From: Vibrio tubiashii
GTDB taxonomy: Bacteria > Pseudomonadota > Gammaproteobacteria > Enterobacterales > Vibrionaceae
Direction of reading: 5' to 3'
DNA length: 64,000 bases
Assembly: GCF_028551255.1 (NCBI RefSeq)
Contig: NZ_CP117029.1
Location: 2,666,001 to 2,730,000 of the forward strand
Positions 41,169 through 52,203 of this stretch are shown here, piece by piece. Both the position numbers and the translations under genes were made by a program. The notes under the pieces were generated by a model. It ran no database searches. It saw only the letters and a list, made by a program, of their open reading frames with translations, and was not told the origin of the DNA. The stretch's first letter is position 1. Each line of letters begins with the position of its first letter.

Positions 41169-42488
41169 TTAATCCTTTACAAAGAGCGCCATAGATTCTA
41201 AATGGCTTGTATGCGGAAACATATCGAGCATACCTAATTTTTGTAATTTGTAGCCTTGATTGAGCAAGCTTTGTGAATCTCTGGCAAGCGTCGCTGGATT
41301 ACACGACACATATACCACTCGACTCGCACCCAAAACAGAAATCTGTTCGATGATACCACTCGCCCCTGCTCTTGCTGGATCAAGCAGTATTTTATCAAAA
41401 TTTTCCGTTGCCCAGGGCTGACCAGACACATCTTGTTCCAAATTGGCCTGGTAGAAAGCGGTGTTATTGATACCGTTAACTTGGGCATTGTTGGCGGCTT
41501 TTTCAACCATGACATCGACGCCTTCCACCCCGACAACACTTGCCACTTGTTTTGCCATTGGCAAACTAAAATTACCCAAACCACAAAACAGGTCTAATAC
41601 TCTGTCTTGCTCACTCAACTCAAGCCAAGACAGCGCTTGCTCAACCATGGCTTGATTGACGTTCTGGTTTACTTGAATAAAGTTGTTTGGCTCAAACGGT
41701 ATTGTCACGCCCGCTTCTAGATAATGAGCCGATTCACCCACAACTCGATTAAGCAGATCGCTTTCCGGCATCAGATATAAGCTCGCCTGATTTTCTGCCG
41801 CGAACTGCTCCAGCAGTTTTTGCTCACTCTCTTTGAGAGCTTTTAGATGGCGCAGAACAATCACTTTAGTATTGTCGCCTTTAACTAGCTCCACATGGCC
41901 GATGTTCTCTTGGTTGGAGAAGCCACTGAGCAGCTCATAAAGTGGCGCTAATAAATTATCCAGTTCGATATCTAAAACAGGACAATGGGTCACAGTGACA
42001 ATGTCTTTGCTCTGTTTCTTACGAAAGCCAAACTCAAGCTGGCGTGTCTTCTTGTTCAGCTTGATGCTGACGCGGGCACGACGACGATAGCCACGCTCAT
42101 CTCCCACAACAGGGGCGCTTAGTGCAACGCTTTGCCCTGCAAATTTACTCATCAACTGACTCAGTGTCTGCTGCTTGTACTCTTGCTGCGCCTCTACAGA
42201 TAAATGCTGCATATTACAGCCGCCACACTCTGCATAATGTTGGCAAAATGGCGCTATGCGTTGTTCGCTAGCTTTTTGAATCTTAATTAACTTGGCACGG
42301 GCAAACTTGCTCTTACTTTCTGTCAGCTGAGCGAGAACTTGCTCACCTGGCAAAGCACCTTCTATAAAAATGGGCTTTTTATTCTGGTAGGCCATGCCTG
42401 CGCCGTGATGATCCAACTTTTCAACCGTCAGCGATTGATGTTTGGTATTCAGTTGAGTTTTCTTCTTTGGTTGGAAAAAACGCGCCAT
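41169..42488 (-). CDS. rlmD: 23S rRNA (uracil-1939-C5)-methyltransferase
   Basis: SAM-dependent enzyme making m5U1939 in 23S rRNA. 439 aa. TRAM domain (about 15-70), then the [4Fe-4S] ligands C82, C88, C91 ([11 protein letters not shown]) and a fourth Cys near 169 (VTHCPVLD). The Rossmann methyltransferase domain has [24 protein letters not shown] and the catalytic Cys in [14 protein letters not shown]. Divergent from barA with a 183-bp spacer, as in E. coli. Confidence 0.96.
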   Translation of the reverse strand: MARFFQPKKKTQLNTKHQSLTVEKLDHHGAGMAYQNKKPIFIEGALPGEQVLAQLTESKSKFARAKLIKIQKASEQRIAPFCQHYAECGGCNMQHLSVEAQQEYKQQTLSQLMSKFAGQSVALSAPVVGDERGYRRRARVSIKLNKKTRQLEFGFRKKQSKDIVTVTHCPVLDIELDNLLAPLYELLSGFSNQENIGHVELVKGDNTKVIVLRHLKALKESEQKLLEQFAAENQASLYLMPESDLLNRVVGESAHYLEAGVTIPFEPNNFIQVNQNVNQAMVEQALSWLELSEQDRVLDLFCGLGNFSLPMAKQVASVVGVEGVDVMVEKAANNAQVNGINNTAFYQANLEQDVSGQPWATENFDKILLDPARAGASGIIEQISVLGASRVVYVSCNPATLARDSQSLLNQGYKLQKLGMLDMFPHTSHLESMALFVKD

Positions 42489-42671
42489 GCTTTGTGCCTA
42501 CTATTTATGACCTTACGGCCTATTGCTCGAATTGCTGCTTGTGTCCCAAGCTTTTACGCTTGAATCATTGTCTGAGCCGACTGAGTTGATTATGCTTAGG
42601 TGATTACTTCGACGGCTTCTTTTATTTTGGAAGTTATTTTCCCATATCCACACCACGATGTTTAGACAATA

Positions 42672-45464
42672 ATGACAAGATATGGCTTACGCGCCCGCGT
42701 TATTACTCTTACCTTAGCGCCGACGTTAATTATCGGACTGCTTCTGAGTGCTTTTTTCTCTTTCAACCGCTATCACGACTTAGAAAAGCAGGTTATCAAT
42801 TCAGGATTAAGTATTATCGAACCGCTGGCGATCGCCAGTGAAGATGGATTAAAGAATAACAGCCGCGAATCGGTGCGCCGTATCATCAGCTACGCCCATC
42901 GTAAGAATTCTAAATTTGTTCGCAGTATCGCGGTGTTTGACTACAACCACGAACTGTTTGTTACCTCTAACTTCCATCCCAACTTTGAATTACTGACGTT
43001 TCCGCGCAATGCGCCTATTCCGTTGTTAGTCAGTTCAGATTTACAAGAAAACACTCTCATTCTTCGCGCCCCTGTCATTGCTGAATCTGGACTTGTCGCG
43101 ACGATGAAAGGGCCAAACGCTAACCCGGCTCTCGGCTATGTAGCTATTGAGCTCGATTTATCCTCGCTGCGTTTACAACAGTATCAAGAAATTTTCTCTG
43201 CGTTTTTAGTCTTGCTGATTGGCTTAGGCTTATCTGCCGTCTTTGCTTATCGCTTGATGTACGACGTGACAAGGCCAATCTCGCACATGAAAAACATGGT
43301 TGACCGGATTCGTCGTGGTCACCTCGATGTACGTATCGAAGGCAAGATGCACGGTGAGCTAGACTCGCTGAAAAACGGTATCAACGCGATGGCAGTGTCG
43401 CTGTCAGAGTACCATGTAGAAATGCAGCACAGTATTGACCAAGCGACTTCCGACTTGCGAGAAACCTTAGAGCAGTTGGAAATTCAAAACGTCGAGCTAG
43501 ATATCGCGAAAAAACGCGCCCAAGAAGCGGCACGGGTTAAATCAGAGTTCTTAGCTAACATGTCCCATGAGCTGCGCACGCCACTTAATGGTGTAATTGG
43601 TTTCACTCGTCAAATGCTGAAAACGACCTTAACCAATAGCCAAACAGATTACCTACAAACGATCGAAAAATCGGCCAATAACCTGCTTAATATCATCAAT
43701 GATATTCTCGACTTTTCGAAGCTTGAGGCGGGTAAACTGGCTCTGGAAAATATTCCATTTGATTTCCAAGGCTCGCTTGAAGAAGTGGTTAGCCTCCAAG
43801 CCACCAGCGCCCACGAAAAAGGGCTCGAACTGACACTGAAAGTTGATCCTAAGATCCCAACCGGACTGGTTGGCGACCCATTACGTATTCAACAGGTTCT
43901 GACTAACCTTGTCGGTAACTCGATTAAATTTACTGAACGCGGCAACATCGATATTAGCGTCGAGCTGCGCTCGCAACGAGATGATTCGGTTGAACTGCAA
44001 TTTATGGTGCGCGATACAGGTATCGGTATTTCTGAGCGCCAGCAATCGCAGCTATTCCAAGCCTTTAGCCAAGCTGACGCCAGCATTTCAAGACGTTATG
44101 GCGGTACAGGATTAGGCCTTGTTATCACCCAAAAACTAGTCAGCCAGATGGGCGGTGAAATCAGCCTAACAAGCCGATTGCACCAAGGTTCGACGTTCTG
44201 GTTTACGCTGCGACTCTCTTCTACAGATATGCCAGTCAGCGACCTGATTGAAACCCAAGTGCTGCGCCAACGCACCTTGCTGTTAGTCGAGCCAAATATG
44301 CAAGCGGCGTCTGTTATTCAGCAAACCTTGGTTCAAGAGGGCTTGGTGGTGACCTATCGCTCATCCTTGCCAGAGGAAGCTGAAAGCTTTGACTATGTGC
44401 TTCTCAACCTTTCACCAAACAAAGACAACGACACCACCTCAGTTCAATTGATGGTTGAGCAAGCGATGCGCTGCGCACCTCATGTGGTCGTGGGCACACC
44501 AAGTACTGCGCTAGCGCTGTCAGATCACTTGATTCAGAAATACCATATTCACTGTATTACCAAGCCGTTATCGCGTCGTAAACTTCTGCAAACCTTAGCG
44601 GCAAACCAAGAGAGTATTCCTCTGCTTGAAAGCCCAGCAGAAAACCGCGAAACATTGCCGCTGCGAGTGATGGCTGTTGACGATAACCCAGCTAACTTGA
44701 AGCTGATCAGCGCCTTACTCCAAGAGCGAGTGGAAAGTGTGATTACTTGCACTAACGGCGTCGATGCAGTCAAGCAAGCGGAAGTTCAGCACTTTGATAT
44801 CATCTTGATGGACATCCAAATGCCGCATATGGACGGTGTGACCGCATGTGGCAAGATCAAACAAACTGAGCTCAACGCGAACACGCCTGTCATAGCGGTA
44901 ACCGCCCATGCGATGAGCGGTGAACGCGACCGCTTACTTCAGGCAGGCATGGATGATTATCTCACCAAACCAATCGAGGAACATGTGTTGCAACAAGTCC
45001 TGATGCATTGGAACCCGCACACCAACGAGCAAGAGTTAGAGAAACTCGAAATTACTTCAAGCCCTGTGACTATCGAAGCTCAAGAGGAAGAAGCGACTCC
45101 AATTGAACACAGCAATATGATCATTGACTGGCAAGCCGCCCTTAAACAGTCTGCCAATAAAGAAGATCTAGCACGCGACATGCTCAAGATGTTGGTCGAT
45201 TACATTCCTGAAGTGAACGCGATTGTTGAAGGCGCTCTTGAAGATGATCATTTTGATACTGAACAACTCATTCATCACGTACACAAGCTCCATGGCAGCA
45301 GCTCTTATTGTGGTGTTCCGCGCTTGAAAAGTGTCTGCGCGACGATAGAGAAAACCCTTCGTTCAGGTGCTGCGATTGAGGATATTGAGCCCGAATTATT
45401 CGAACTGCAAGATGAGATGGAAAAAGTGGTGGCGAGCGCTCAGCCCTACTTATTAGGGAATTAG
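42672..45464 (+). CDS. barA: Hybrid sensor histidine kinase BarA
   Basis: Sensor of the BarA/UvrY (VarS/VarA in V. cholerae) system that drives Csr small RNAs and so carbon-storage and virulence control. The 930-aa product has two transmembrane helices (about 10-30 and 172-192) bounding a periplasmic domain, then HAMP (about 192-245), histidine kinase with His299 (ANMSHELRTPLNG) and ATPase boxes (DTGIGISERQ, GGTGLGL). A degenerate receiver-like stretch (about 530-640) precedes a true receiver with Asp714 (LMDIQMPHMDG), and the C-terminal Hpt has His871 (HKLHGSSSYCG). An 8-bp array follows its stop. Confidence 0.95.
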   Translation: MTRYGLRARVITLTLAPTLIIGLLLSAFFSFNRYHDLEKQVINSGLSIIEPLAIASEDGLKNNSRESVRRIISYAHRKNSKFVRSIAVFDYNHELFVTSNFHPNFELLTFPRNAPIPLLVSSDLQENTLILRAPVIAESGLVATMKGPNANPALGYVAIELDLSSLRLQQYQEIFSAFLVLLIGLGLSAVFAYRLMYDVTRPISHMKNMVDRIRRGHLDVRIEGKMHGELDSLKNGINAMAVSLSEYHVEMQHSIDQATSDLRETLEQLEIQNVELDIAKKRAQEAARVKSEFLANMSHELRTPLNGVIGFTRQMLKTTLTNSQTDYLQTIEKSANNLLNIINDILDFSKLEAGKLALENIPFDFQGSLEEVVSLQATSAHEKGLELTLKVDPKIPTGLVGDPLRIQQVLTNLVGNSIKFTERGNIDISVELRSQRDDSVELQFMVRDTGIGISERQQSQLFQAFSQADASISRRYGGTGLGLVITQKLVSQMGGEISLTSRLHQGSTFWFTLRLSSTDMPVSDLIETQVLRQRTLLLVEPNMQAASVIQQTLVQEGLVVTYRSSLPEEAESFDYVLLNLSPNKDNDTTSVQLMVEQAMRCAPHVVVGTPSTALALSDHLIQKYHIHCITKPLSRRKLLQTLAANQESIPLLESPAENRETLPLRVMAVDDNPANLKLISALLQERVESVITCTNGVDAVKQAEVQHFDIILMDIQMPHMDGVTACGKIKQTELNANTPVIAVTAHAMSGERDRLLQAGMDDYLTKPIEEHVLQQVLMHWNPHTNEQELEKLEITSSPVTIEAQEEEATPIEHSNMIIDWQAALKQSANKEDLARDMLKMLVDYIPEVNAIVEGALEDDHFDTEQLIHHVHKLHGSSSYCGVPRLKSVCATIEKTLRSGAAIEDIEPELFELQDEMEKVVASAQPYLLGN

Positions 45465-45511
45465 GGTACTGGAGAGCTAGAGAGCTAGAGAGCTAGAGAG
45501 CTAGAGAGCTA
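45465..45511. repeat. Tandem array of 8-bp unit GAGAGCTA, five copies
   Basis: GGTACTGG directly after the barA stop, then five exact GAGAGCTA units (45472-45511). The following TTTTAGCTCTCTA, which contains the acpS stop, is complementary to one unit, so a stem can form across the barA/acpS junction. The first ACTGG resembles the units of the arrays at 7925 and 34329. Confidence 0.9.
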
Positions 45512-45515
45512 GATT

Positions 45516-45896
45516 TTAGCTCTCTAGAATAACCGTTGCGACTGCGTAGTGTCGCTCATCGGAAATAGACAGGTGGATATGATCCACCTGTTTTTGTTTG
45601 GCAATTTCCAGTGCCTTGCCTGTAAGGTTTAACACTGGTTTTCCCAACTCGTCGTTGGTTATTTCAAAGTCGTGGAAACTCACGCCCAACGCAATCCCAG
45701 TGCCTAGCGCTTTAGATGCGGCCTCTTTCGCGGCAAAGCGTTTTGCAAGAAATCTTCCTTGCTGCTTAAGCGTCAAAAACTTCTCTAATTCCGCTTGGGT
45801 CAAGATACGCTTAGCAAAAGGCTCACCACTTCGACCCAGAGCCTTTTCAACTCGTTCAATCTCCGCGATGTCTGTTCCTAGACCTACAATTGCCAT
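45516..45896 (-). CDS. acpS: Holo-[acyl-carrier-protein] synthase
   Basis: Transfers 4'-phosphopantetheine from CoA to ACP. The 126-aa product has the family start [18 protein letters not shown] with metal-binding Asp8, and the signature [20 protein letters not shown] with the second Mg ligand Glu near 58, then [18 protein letters not shown]. The start is 2 bp after the pdxJ stop. Last gene of the rnc-to-acpS block; its final codons pair with the 8-bp array beyond the stop. Confidence 0.97.
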   Translation of the reverse strand: MAIVGLGTDIAEIERVEKALGRSGEPFAKRILTQAELEKFLTLKQQGRFLAKRFAAKEAASKALGTGIALGVSFHDFEITNDELGKPVLNLTGKALEIAKQKQVDHIHLSISDERHYAVATVILES

Positions 45897-45898
45897 GT

Positions 45899-46630
45899 TT
45901 AGCGACGCGCTTCAACCATGATGGCTTTCATGTCCGCAACCGCTTTATGTAAACCGTCGAACACTGCTCGGCCAATAATCGAGTGGCCGATGTTAAGCTC
46001 AAAAATTTCTGGAATCGCCGCAATTGGCGCCACGTTGTGGTAAGTCAAGCCGTGTCCTGCATTCACTGTGATACCTAGATCATCAGCATAGCTTGCGCCT
46101 GCTGCGATCTTCTTCAGCTCATCTTGCTGATCTTCTTCAGTTTCCGCGTCTGCATAGTGACCAGTGTGAAGTTCAATAAACGGCGCGCCACACGCTTTTG
46201 CTGCATCAATTTGCTCGCGGTCTGCATCAATGAACAGAGACACTTTAATGCCCGCTTCAGTAAGTGTTTGAGTTGCCGCTTTTACTTTCTCAAGATGCCC
46301 AGCAACATCCAAACCACCTTCTGTCGTTAGCTCTTCACGTTTTTCTGGCACAAGACATACGTATTCAGGCTTAGTCTTTAGAGCAATCTCAACCATTTCG
46401 TCAGTTACTGCCATTTCGAGATTCATACACGTTTGTAGCGTTTCACGCAGAATACGAACATCGCGATCAACAATATGACGACGGTCTTCACGCAGGTGAA
46501 TCGTAATACCATCCGCGCCAGCACGCTCTGCAATTTCAGCGGCATGGACAGGATCTGGATACTTAGTACCACGTGCGTTACGTAACGTCGCGATGTGGTC
46601 GATATTAACACCTAGGTAGATTGAGCTCAT
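45899..46630 (-). CDS. pdxJ: Pyridoxine 5'-phosphate synthase
   Basis: Condenses 1-deoxyxylulose 5-phosphate with 3-amino-2-oxopropyl phosphate to pyridoxine 5'-phosphate. The 243-aa TIM barrel shows the signature [23 protein letters not shown], catalytic [15 protein letters not shown], the FIDAD segment and ELHTGHYAD. Its ATG overlaps the recO stop by 4 bp and acpS follows after 2 bp, so all three are translationally linked. Confidence 0.97.
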   Translation of the reverse strand: MSSIYLGVNIDHIATLRNARGTKYPDPVHAAEIAERAGADGITIHLREDRRHIVDRDVRILRETLQTCMNLEMAVTDEMVEIALKTKPEYVCLVPEKREELTTEGGLDVAGHLEKVKAATQTLTEAGIKVSLFIDADREQIDAAKACGAPFIELHTGHYADAETEEDQQDELKKIAAGASYADDLGITVNAGHGLTYHNVAPIAAIPEIFELNIGHSIIGRAVFDGLHKAVADMKAIMVEARR

Positions 46631-47349
46631 TTTCCAATACTCCGTTTGGGAACCATGCTAAGAAAGAGTTCCCTGCTTTTTAATGGTTTGCCGCCAAGAT
46701 ACGGCTTTAATGCTATACGTGTAAAGCGTTTTGCCGCTTTAAGTTGTTCTTTTGTGGTAAATCTACGTTCACTGATTGCAATCAGTTCACTGCCATAGAA
46801 GGTAAGGTTGTCCTTGCGCACAGAAGCGATAAAACCTTTTTGCTCGCGATACCGATAAGTCATGTTGGCTTCTACCGGTTCTCCCGTCCCAGCACAGTGC
46901 ATGAAATCAACGCCATAGCCCATCGCAGAGAGCAGTGCGAGTTCAAATCTTCTCAGGGCGGGTTCAGGATTTTCACACTGCGCGAGTTCCGTCAAAGCAT
47001 GTAGATAATCATGAAATAACTCAGGCATGGCCACTTCAACCATCAGCACTCGCCCAACCAACTCATTCACATACATACCTGAATAGAGGTTGATGCCTGT
47101 CAGAGGTAACCCAAGGCTTATTGGCTCAGCTTGGCGCAAGGTCTTCATTGAACCATTCCCTGACCATTTAAGTAACAAGGGGGTAAAAGGTTGTAACGCA
47201 CCTTTGAGGTTCGAGCGTTTGCTACGAGCCCCCTTGGACATTAAAGTCACACGTCCATACTCCTCACTAAATACATCGAGAATTAAGCTCGATTCGCTGT
47301 AAGGGCGGCGGTGTAACACAAAGCAGCGCTGTAAACCTTCAGAGGACAT
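46627..47349 (-). CDS. recO: DNA repair protein RecO
   Basis: RecFOR mediator that loads RecA on SSB-coated gaps. The 240-aa product has an OB-fold N-terminus ([42 protein letters not shown]) and a helical C-terminal domain with [14 protein letters not shown]. As in enterics, the usual zinc-finger cysteines of other RecO proteins are mostly absent. It follows era by 112 bp containing a terminator, and overlaps pdxJ by 4 bp. Confidence 0.95.
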   Translation of the reverse strand: MSSEGLQRCFVLHRRPYSESSLILDVFSEEYGRVTLMSKGARSKRSNLKGALQPFTPLLLKWSGNGSMKTLRQAEPISLGLPLTGINLYSGMYVNELVGRVLMVEVAMPELFHDYLHALTELAQCENPEPALRRFELALLSAMGYGVDFMHCAGTGEPVEANMTYRYREQKGFIASVRKDNLTFYGSELIAISERRFTTKEQLKAAKRFTRIALKPYLGGKPLKSRELFLSMVPKRSIGK

Positions 47350-47398
47350 AAAATCTGCCAGAGAATTATTAAACCAATATGAATCGTTATAATAAAAA

Positions 47399-47425
47399 AT
47401 AAGGAGCCAGATGGCTCCTTATTTC
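47399..47425 (-). terminator. Terminator downstream of recO's upstream neighbour region (between recO and era)
   Basis: AAGGAGCC (47401-47408), loop AGAT, GGCTCCTT (47413-47420). On the minus strand the stem is followed by ATTTTTTATT. It ends rnc-era transcripts, at least in part, so recO-pdxJ-acpS may also have its own promoter in 47350-47400. Confidence 0.75.
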
Positions 47426-47461
47426 GTCATTTGCGGAGCGAAGCCTTTAGCCTCGCACGAC

Positions 47462-48439
47462 TTATAGATCGTCAATGTAGCCAAGAGAGCGTAGTGCTCG
47501 CTCGTCATCCGCCCAACCTGATTTCACTTTTACCCAAGTCTCTAGGTAAACCTTACGGCCGAACAGTTCTTCCATATCTAGGCGTGCTTCACGACCAATC
47601 GTTTTGATCTTCTCGCCGCCTTTACCAATCACCATCTTCTTCTGGCCAAGGCGCTCAACCAAAATTAGGGCATTGATGTGGAAGCCGTCAGTCTCTGGGT
47701 TGTAATCGAAACGCTCAATTTCAACCGTCACAGAGTAAGGCAGCTCTTCACCAGTAAAACGCATCAGCTTTTCACGCACAATCTCTGAAGCCATAAAGCG
47801 CTGAGAACGGTCAGTCACGTACTCTTCAGGGAAGTGGTGCGTCGCTTTAGGTAGATGGTCACGTACATGCTTACGCAAAACGTCAATGTTCTTGCCGTGT
47901 TTAGCCGAGATAGGCACAACATCAACAAAGTCCATTTTGCTCGACATCTCTTGCATGTGCATCATGACTTCATTGCGGTCTTGAACAACATCGACCTTAT
48001 TGACACAAAGTACGACAGGGAAGTTGGACTTCTGCAGCTTAGTCAGAACCATTTCATCATCAGCAGTCCAATGCGTACCGTCCACTAGGAAGAACACAAG
48101 GTTTACATCGCTGAGTGATGAGTTAGCCGCACGGTTCATCAAGCGGTTAATCGCACGCTTTTCTTCAATGTGCAGGCCTGGAGTATCAACAAAAATCGCT
48201 TGGTAATCCCCTTCCGTATCAACACCCATAATACGGTGACGAGTTGTCTGAGGTTTACGAGAAGTAATCGAAATCTTCTGGCCAAGGATACGGTTAAGAA
48301 GCGTTGATTTACCTACGTTCGGACGACCAACGATCGCCACAAAACCACAGTGTTGGTTTTCTGGCGAACTTGTTTGCTCGTCGCTCGATGAGAAAAACGC
48401 ATCGATATCAAATTCGTTGTTGTCAGTTGAATCAGTCAT
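47462..48439 (-). CDS. era: GTPase Era
   Basis: Essential GTPase binding the 3' end of 16S rRNA in 30S maturation. 325 aa. GTPase domain with G1 GRPNVGKS, G2 around TTRHRIMG, G3 DTPGLH, G4 NKVD and G5 SAKHG, then a C-terminal KH domain (about 225-310, [27 protein letters not shown]). About 24 residues longer at the N-terminus than E. coli Era, with an acidic Ser-rich extension. Its start overlaps rnc by 8 bp. Confidence 0.97.
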   Translation of the reverse strand: MTDSTDNNEFDIDAFFSSSDEQTSSPENQHCGFVAIVGRPNVGKSTLLNRILGQKISITSRKPQTTRHRIMGVDTEGDYQAIFVDTPGLHIEEKRAINRLMNRAANSSLSDVNLVFFLVDGTHWTADDEMVLTKLQKSNFPVVLCVNKVDVVQDRNEVMMHMQEMSSKMDFVDVVPISAKHGKNIDVLRKHVRDHLPKATHHFPEEYVTDRSQRFMASEIVREKLMRFTGEELPYSVTVEIERFDYNPETDGFHINALILVERLGQKKMVIGKGGEKIKTIGREARLDMEELFGRKVYLETWVKVKSGWADDERALRSLGYIDDL

Positions 48440-49109
48440 TGGTCAATTGCTCTAGTGCTAATTCAGCAGCCGCTTGTTCTGCCTTGCGGCGGCTGGTGCC
48501 CTTACCAATAACAGGCTGTCCAATACCTGCCACTTCGCACGAAACCGTAAACTCTTGGTTGTGTGCTTCACCTTTAATATTAGTCACTGTGTAAGCAGGT
48601 AGCGGTTTTCTTCGCCCTTGAAGGAACTCTTGAAGACGCGTTTTCGGGTCTTTTTGTGAAACACCCGGCTTGATGGCATCAAGACGCGCTTTGTACCAGC
48701 TAAGAATAATGCCGCGCACTACTTCGATATCGCTATCAAGGTAGATGGCACCAATAATCGCTTCCACAGCATCGGCAAGAATTGAATCACGACGGAAACC
48801 GCCACTTTTTAATTCACCTGGACCTAATTTTAAGTGATCTCCTAGTTCGAATTCACGACCTAGTTCCGCCAGTGTATTCCCACGTACTAATGTGGCACGC
48901 ATGCGGCTCATGTCCCCTTCATTCACTTTAGGGAAACGGTGATAAAGATCATCAGCAATGACAAAACTTAAAATTGAATCGCCCAGAAACTCAAGACGCT
49001 CGTTGTGTTTTCCATTAGCACTGCGGTGAGTCAGCGCTAAACTGATTAGCTCAGCATCGATAAATTGATAGCCGAGTTTTTTCTCTAGTTTTGCAGTAGG
49101 AGAATTCAT
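48432..49109 (-). CDS. rnc: Ribonuclease III
   Basis: Double-strand endonuclease for rRNA precursors and many leaders, including probably the pnp leader in this window. The 225-aa product has the catalytic signature [17 protein letters not shown] (about 37-53), the second acidic cluster [13 protein letters not shown], and a C-terminal dsRNA-binding domain (about 155-223, [20 protein letters not shown]). A perfect hairpin lies in its short leader (49146-49171). It overlaps era by 8 bp. Confidence 0.98.
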   Translation of the reverse strand: MNSPTAKLEKKLGYQFIDAELISLALTHRSANGKHNERLEFLGDSILSFVIADDLYHRFPKVNEGDMSRMRATLVRGNTLAELGREFELGDHLKLGPGELKSGGFRRDSILADAVEAIIGAIYLDSDIEVVRGIILSWYKARLDAIKPGVSQKDPKTRLQEFLQGRRKPLPAYTVTNIKGEAHNQEFTVSCEVAGIGQPVIGKGTSRRKAEQAAAELALEQLTND

Positions 49110-49145
49110 GCTCTCTCAATAATTTAATTACAACTCTCAGAATAA

Positions 49146-49171
49146 TTGGAGTAGCAGCTAGGCTACTCCAA
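49146..49171 (-). promoter_or_regulatory. Leader hairpin between lepB and rnc
   Basis: TTGGAGTAGC (49146-49155), 6-nt loop, GCTACTCCAA (49162-49171): a perfect 10-bp stem 37 nt before the rnc start. E. coli rnc is autoregulated by RNase III cleavage of a leader stem; this is the likely counterpart. The following TTATT is too weak for a strong terminator. Confidence 0.55.
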
Positions 49172-49184
49172 ACATTACAAGAAT

Positions 49185-50081
49185 TTAGTTAATACCACCG
49201 ATGCGGTTAAATCGCACACCAGTTGGAATCCAAGAAGGTAAAACGCTATCTGCACCACGCTCAAATTCAAAGCTGATCCAAATACCTACCGCCTTACCCA
49301 CTAGGTTTGCTTCTGGAACAAAGCCCCAGTAGCGACTGTCAGCACTATTGTCACGGTTATCACCCATCACAAAGTACTGGCCTTCTGGTACTACCCACTC
49401 ATTAACGCCGTTACGTGGTTGATACAGTTCAACGCGATCGCGACGTAGTGGGTTAACCAAAATTTGGTGACCTTTTTCACTCAATTGCTCATCCAACTGA
49501 ATCAGTGGGATGCCATTTTGAATGAACTGGCTCTCTTCTACATTGGATAGTTTCACTGGCTTACAACTGGTATCGCCTTGAGACTGAATGCAGATTTCTT
49601 TTTTACTGTTGTAACGCACAGTGTCGCCCGGAAGACCAACGACACGCTTAATGTAATCAATGCTTGGCTGAGGCGGGTATTTAAACACCACGACATCACC
49701 GCGCTCTGGCTTACCGGTTTCAACTAGTTGAGTGCGCCATACCGGATCTTTCAAACCATAGGCATACTTTTCAACAAGGATGAAGTCACCGACCAGCAGC
49801 GTTGGCATCATAGAACCCGATGGGATCTGAAATGGTTCATAGATGAATGAACGTAGTACAAGTACTGCGGCAATCACAGGAAAAATAGAAACACTATTTT
49901 CAATCCACCATGGTTGCGTCTTCACTTTTTCTAGTACTGCGGTATCTAAGCCATTTGTTTGAGCTTCAACTTCAGCCAGTTTTTCTTGACGCTTTTTCGC
50001 AAAAACTAGCTTTTCTAGAACCCAGACAACACCCGTTACCAAGGTAACGATCACTAGGATGAGTGAAAATGTATTCGCCAT
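49185..50081 (-). CDS. lepB: Signal peptidase I
   Basis: Inner-membrane protease cleaving signal peptides of exported proteins. The 298-aa product has two N-terminal membrane segments (about 5-22 and 62-80), the catalytic Ser in PSGSMMPTLLVGDFILV (about 91), the catalytic Lys in YIKRVVGLPGD (about 145) and the conserved MGDNRDNSADSRYWGFV box. lepA lies 201 bp upstream, separated by a palindromic repeat, and rnc follows 75 bp downstream. Confidence 0.97.
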   Translation of the reverse strand: MANTFSLILVIVTLVTGVVWVLEKLVFAKKRQEKLAEVEAQTNGLDTAVLEKVKTQPWWIENSVSIFPVIAAVLVLRSFIYEPFQIPSGSMMPTLLVGDFILVEKYAYGLKDPVWRTQLVETGKPERGDVVVFKYPPQPSIDYIKRVVGLPGDTVRYNSKKEICIQSQGDTSCKPVKLSNVEESQFIQNGIPLIQLDEQLSEKGHQILVNPLRRDRVELYQPRNGVNEWVVPEGQYFVMGDNRDNSADSRYWGFVPEANLVGKAVGIWISFEFERGADSVLPSWIPTGVRFNRIGGIN

Positions 50082-50155
50082 TGACTTCCCTTATCTCAAA
50101 AATACGAAAGTGAAAGAGCCGAAACCCTTCCACTTACCAATTTAATTTGTTTCAG

Positions 50156-50285
50156 TAATCCCATAAATAGTTGGCGTTACAGCTAGGCGGCAAGCAAACT
50201 CAGCCCTATGAGCATAGAGGGTCTATGTAATTAGGGTGAGTTTGCGCTGGCAACAACGCTGTAGCGTCAAATATGACTGGGATTA
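50156..50285 (+). repeat. MITE-like repeat, family B copy 2, abutting lepA
   Basis: 130 bp with perfect 8-bp terminal inverted repeats TAATCCCA (50156-50163) and TGGGATTA (50278-50285). The right repeat contains the lepA stop codon. The interior shares TAGTTGG, GAGCATAG, CTATGT and CAAATA blocks with 38757-38871. It splits the conserved lepA-lepB pair. Confidence 0.7.
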
Positions 50286-52076
50286 GTCTTTGCCTACATG
50301 CAGAATAGCTAAGAACGCTTCTTGAGGCAGCTCTACATTACCGATCTGCTTCATACGTTTCTTACCTTCTTTCTGCTTCTTCAGTAGCTTCTTCTTACGG
50401 CTCACGTCACCACCGTAACACTTCGCGATTACGTTCTTACGTAACTGCTTAACTGTTGAGCGCGCGATGATGTGGTTACCAATCGCAGCCTGAATCGCGA
50501 TATCAAACATTTGACGAGGGATGAACTCTTTCATCTTCTCTACTAACTGACGACCACGAGTTTGCGATTGATCTTTATGAGTGATCATTGCAAGCGCATC
50601 AACCGTGTCACCGTTTAGTAGAACATCAACACGCACCATGTTCGATGCTTCAAAACGCTGGAAGTTGTAATCTAGCGACGCATAACCGCGAGAAGTTGAT
50701 TTTAGACGGTCAAAGAAGTCGAGTACCACTTCAGCCATCGGAATATCGTAAGTCACCGCGACTTGATTGCCGTGGTAAACCATATCAACCTGAACACCAC
50801 GCTTTTCAACACAAAGCGTGATTACATTACCTAGGTACTCAGAAGGCACAAGAATGTTACAACGAGCAATGGGTTCGCGAATTTCTTCAATGTCGTTAAC
50901 CGCAGGAAGCTTCGCTGGGCTATCAACATAAAGTAGGTTGCCGTTTGTTTCTTCAACTTCGTAAACTACTGTTGGTGCTGTTGTGATCAGATCTAAATCG
51001 TATTCACGCTCTAGACGTTCTTGGATGATCTCCATGTGCAGCATGCCAAGGAAGCCACAGCGGAAACCAAAGCCAAGAGCCGCTGAGTTTTCTGGCTCGT
51101 AGAACAGAGAAGCATCGTTAAGGCTAAGCTTACCAAGTGCATCACGGAAGTTTTCGTAATCATCAGATGATACTGGGAATAGGCCAGCGTAAACCTGTGG
51201 TTTCACTTTCTTAAAACCTGGTAGCGCTTGTTCACAGCCATGTTTCGCTAGTGTTAGCGTATCACCTACTGGTGCGCCTAGAATGTCTTTGATACCACAA
51301 ACAACCCAACCTACTTCACCTGTACGTAGAATTTCAGTATCAACTTGCTTAGGTGTGAAGATACCAAGACGGTCAACACCCCAAACCTGACCTGTGCTCA
51401 TTACCTTGATCTTGTCGTTCTTCTTCAGTTCGCCATTTTTGATACGAACCAATGAAACAACACCTAGGTAGTTATCGAACCAAGAGTCAATAATCAGTGC
51501 TTGTAGTGGCGCTTCTGGATCACCTTCTGGTGCAGGAATCGCAGATACAATGTTCTCTAGAACATCATCAACACCGATACCAGTTTTCGCACTACAACGA
51601 GTCGCTTCCATCGCGTCGATACCAACGATTTCTTCGATCTCTTCTGCGACACGCTCTGGATCGGCTGCTGGAAGGTCAATCTTGTTCAAGATTGGCACTA
51701 CCTCTAGATCCATTTCGATCGCGGTATAACAGTTAGCAAGAGTTTGCGCTTCTACACCTTGGCCTGCATCAACCACCAGCAGTGCACCTTCACAAGCTGC
51801 GAGAGAACGTGATACTTCATAGGCGAAGTCAACGTGTCCTGGGGTATCGATGAAGTTAAGCTGGTACGTTTCACCATCTTTAGCGGTGTAGTTTAGAGTC
51901 ACACTCTGAGATTTAATGGTGATACCACGCTCACGCTCTAGATCCATGGAGTCCAGAACCTGTGCGGCCATTTCACGGTCGCTCAATCCACCACATACTT
52001 GGATCAAACGGTCTGATAGGGTCGACTTACCATGGTCGATGTGGGCGATAATCGAAAAGTTACGAATGTGCTTCAT
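50283..52076 (-). CDS. lepA: Elongation factor 4 (LepA)
   Basis: Ribosome-associated GTPase affecting initiation and back-translocation. The 597-aa product has G1 [10 protein letters not shown]3 DTPGHVDF and G4 [13 protein letters not shown]-like domains II, III and V, and the LepA-specific C-terminal domain (about 485-597, with the basic [21 protein letters not shown]). It stops at HVGKD, two residues before the E. coli end, with the stop inside the terminal repeat of a MITE-like element. Confidence 0.97.
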   Translation of the reverse strand: MKHIRNFSIIAHIDHGKSTLSDRLIQVCGGLSDREMAAQVLDSMDLERERGITIKSQSVTLNYTAKDGETYQLNFIDTPGHVDFAYEVSRSLAACEGALLVVDAGQGVEAQTLANCYTAIEMDLEVVPILNKIDLPAADPERVAEEIEEIVGIDAMEATRCSAKTGIGVDDVLENIVSAIPAPEGDPEAPLQALIIDSWFDNYLGVVSLVRIKNGELKKNDKIKVMSTGQVWGVDRLGIFTPKQVDTEILRTGEVGWVVCGIKDILGAPVGDTLTLAKHGCEQALPGFKKVKPQVYAGLFPVSSDDYENFRDALGKLSLNDASLFYEPENSAALGFGFRCGFLGMLHMEIIQERLEREYDLDLITTAPTVVYEVEETNGNLLYVDSPAKLPAVNDIEEIREPIARCNILVPSEYLGNVITLCVEKRGVQVDMVYHGNQVAVTYDIPMAEVVLDFFDRLKSTSRGYASLDYNFQRFEASNMVRVDVLLNGDTVDALAMITHKDQSQTRGRQLVEKMKEFIPRQMFDIAIQAAIGNHIIARSTVKQLRKNVIAKCYGGDVSRKKKLLKKQKEGKKRMKQIGNVELPQEAFLAILHVGKD

Positions 52077-52203
52077 GATTTGGTGTGACTAAACTCTTTA
52101 AAATAAGGACAAGAAAGCCGCTCCAACCATTGATTCAATTCAACGGTAACGACGGCATTTCAATCAAGTTGGCAGATTCTACCCAATTTCTAGCCACTTC
52201 GCA

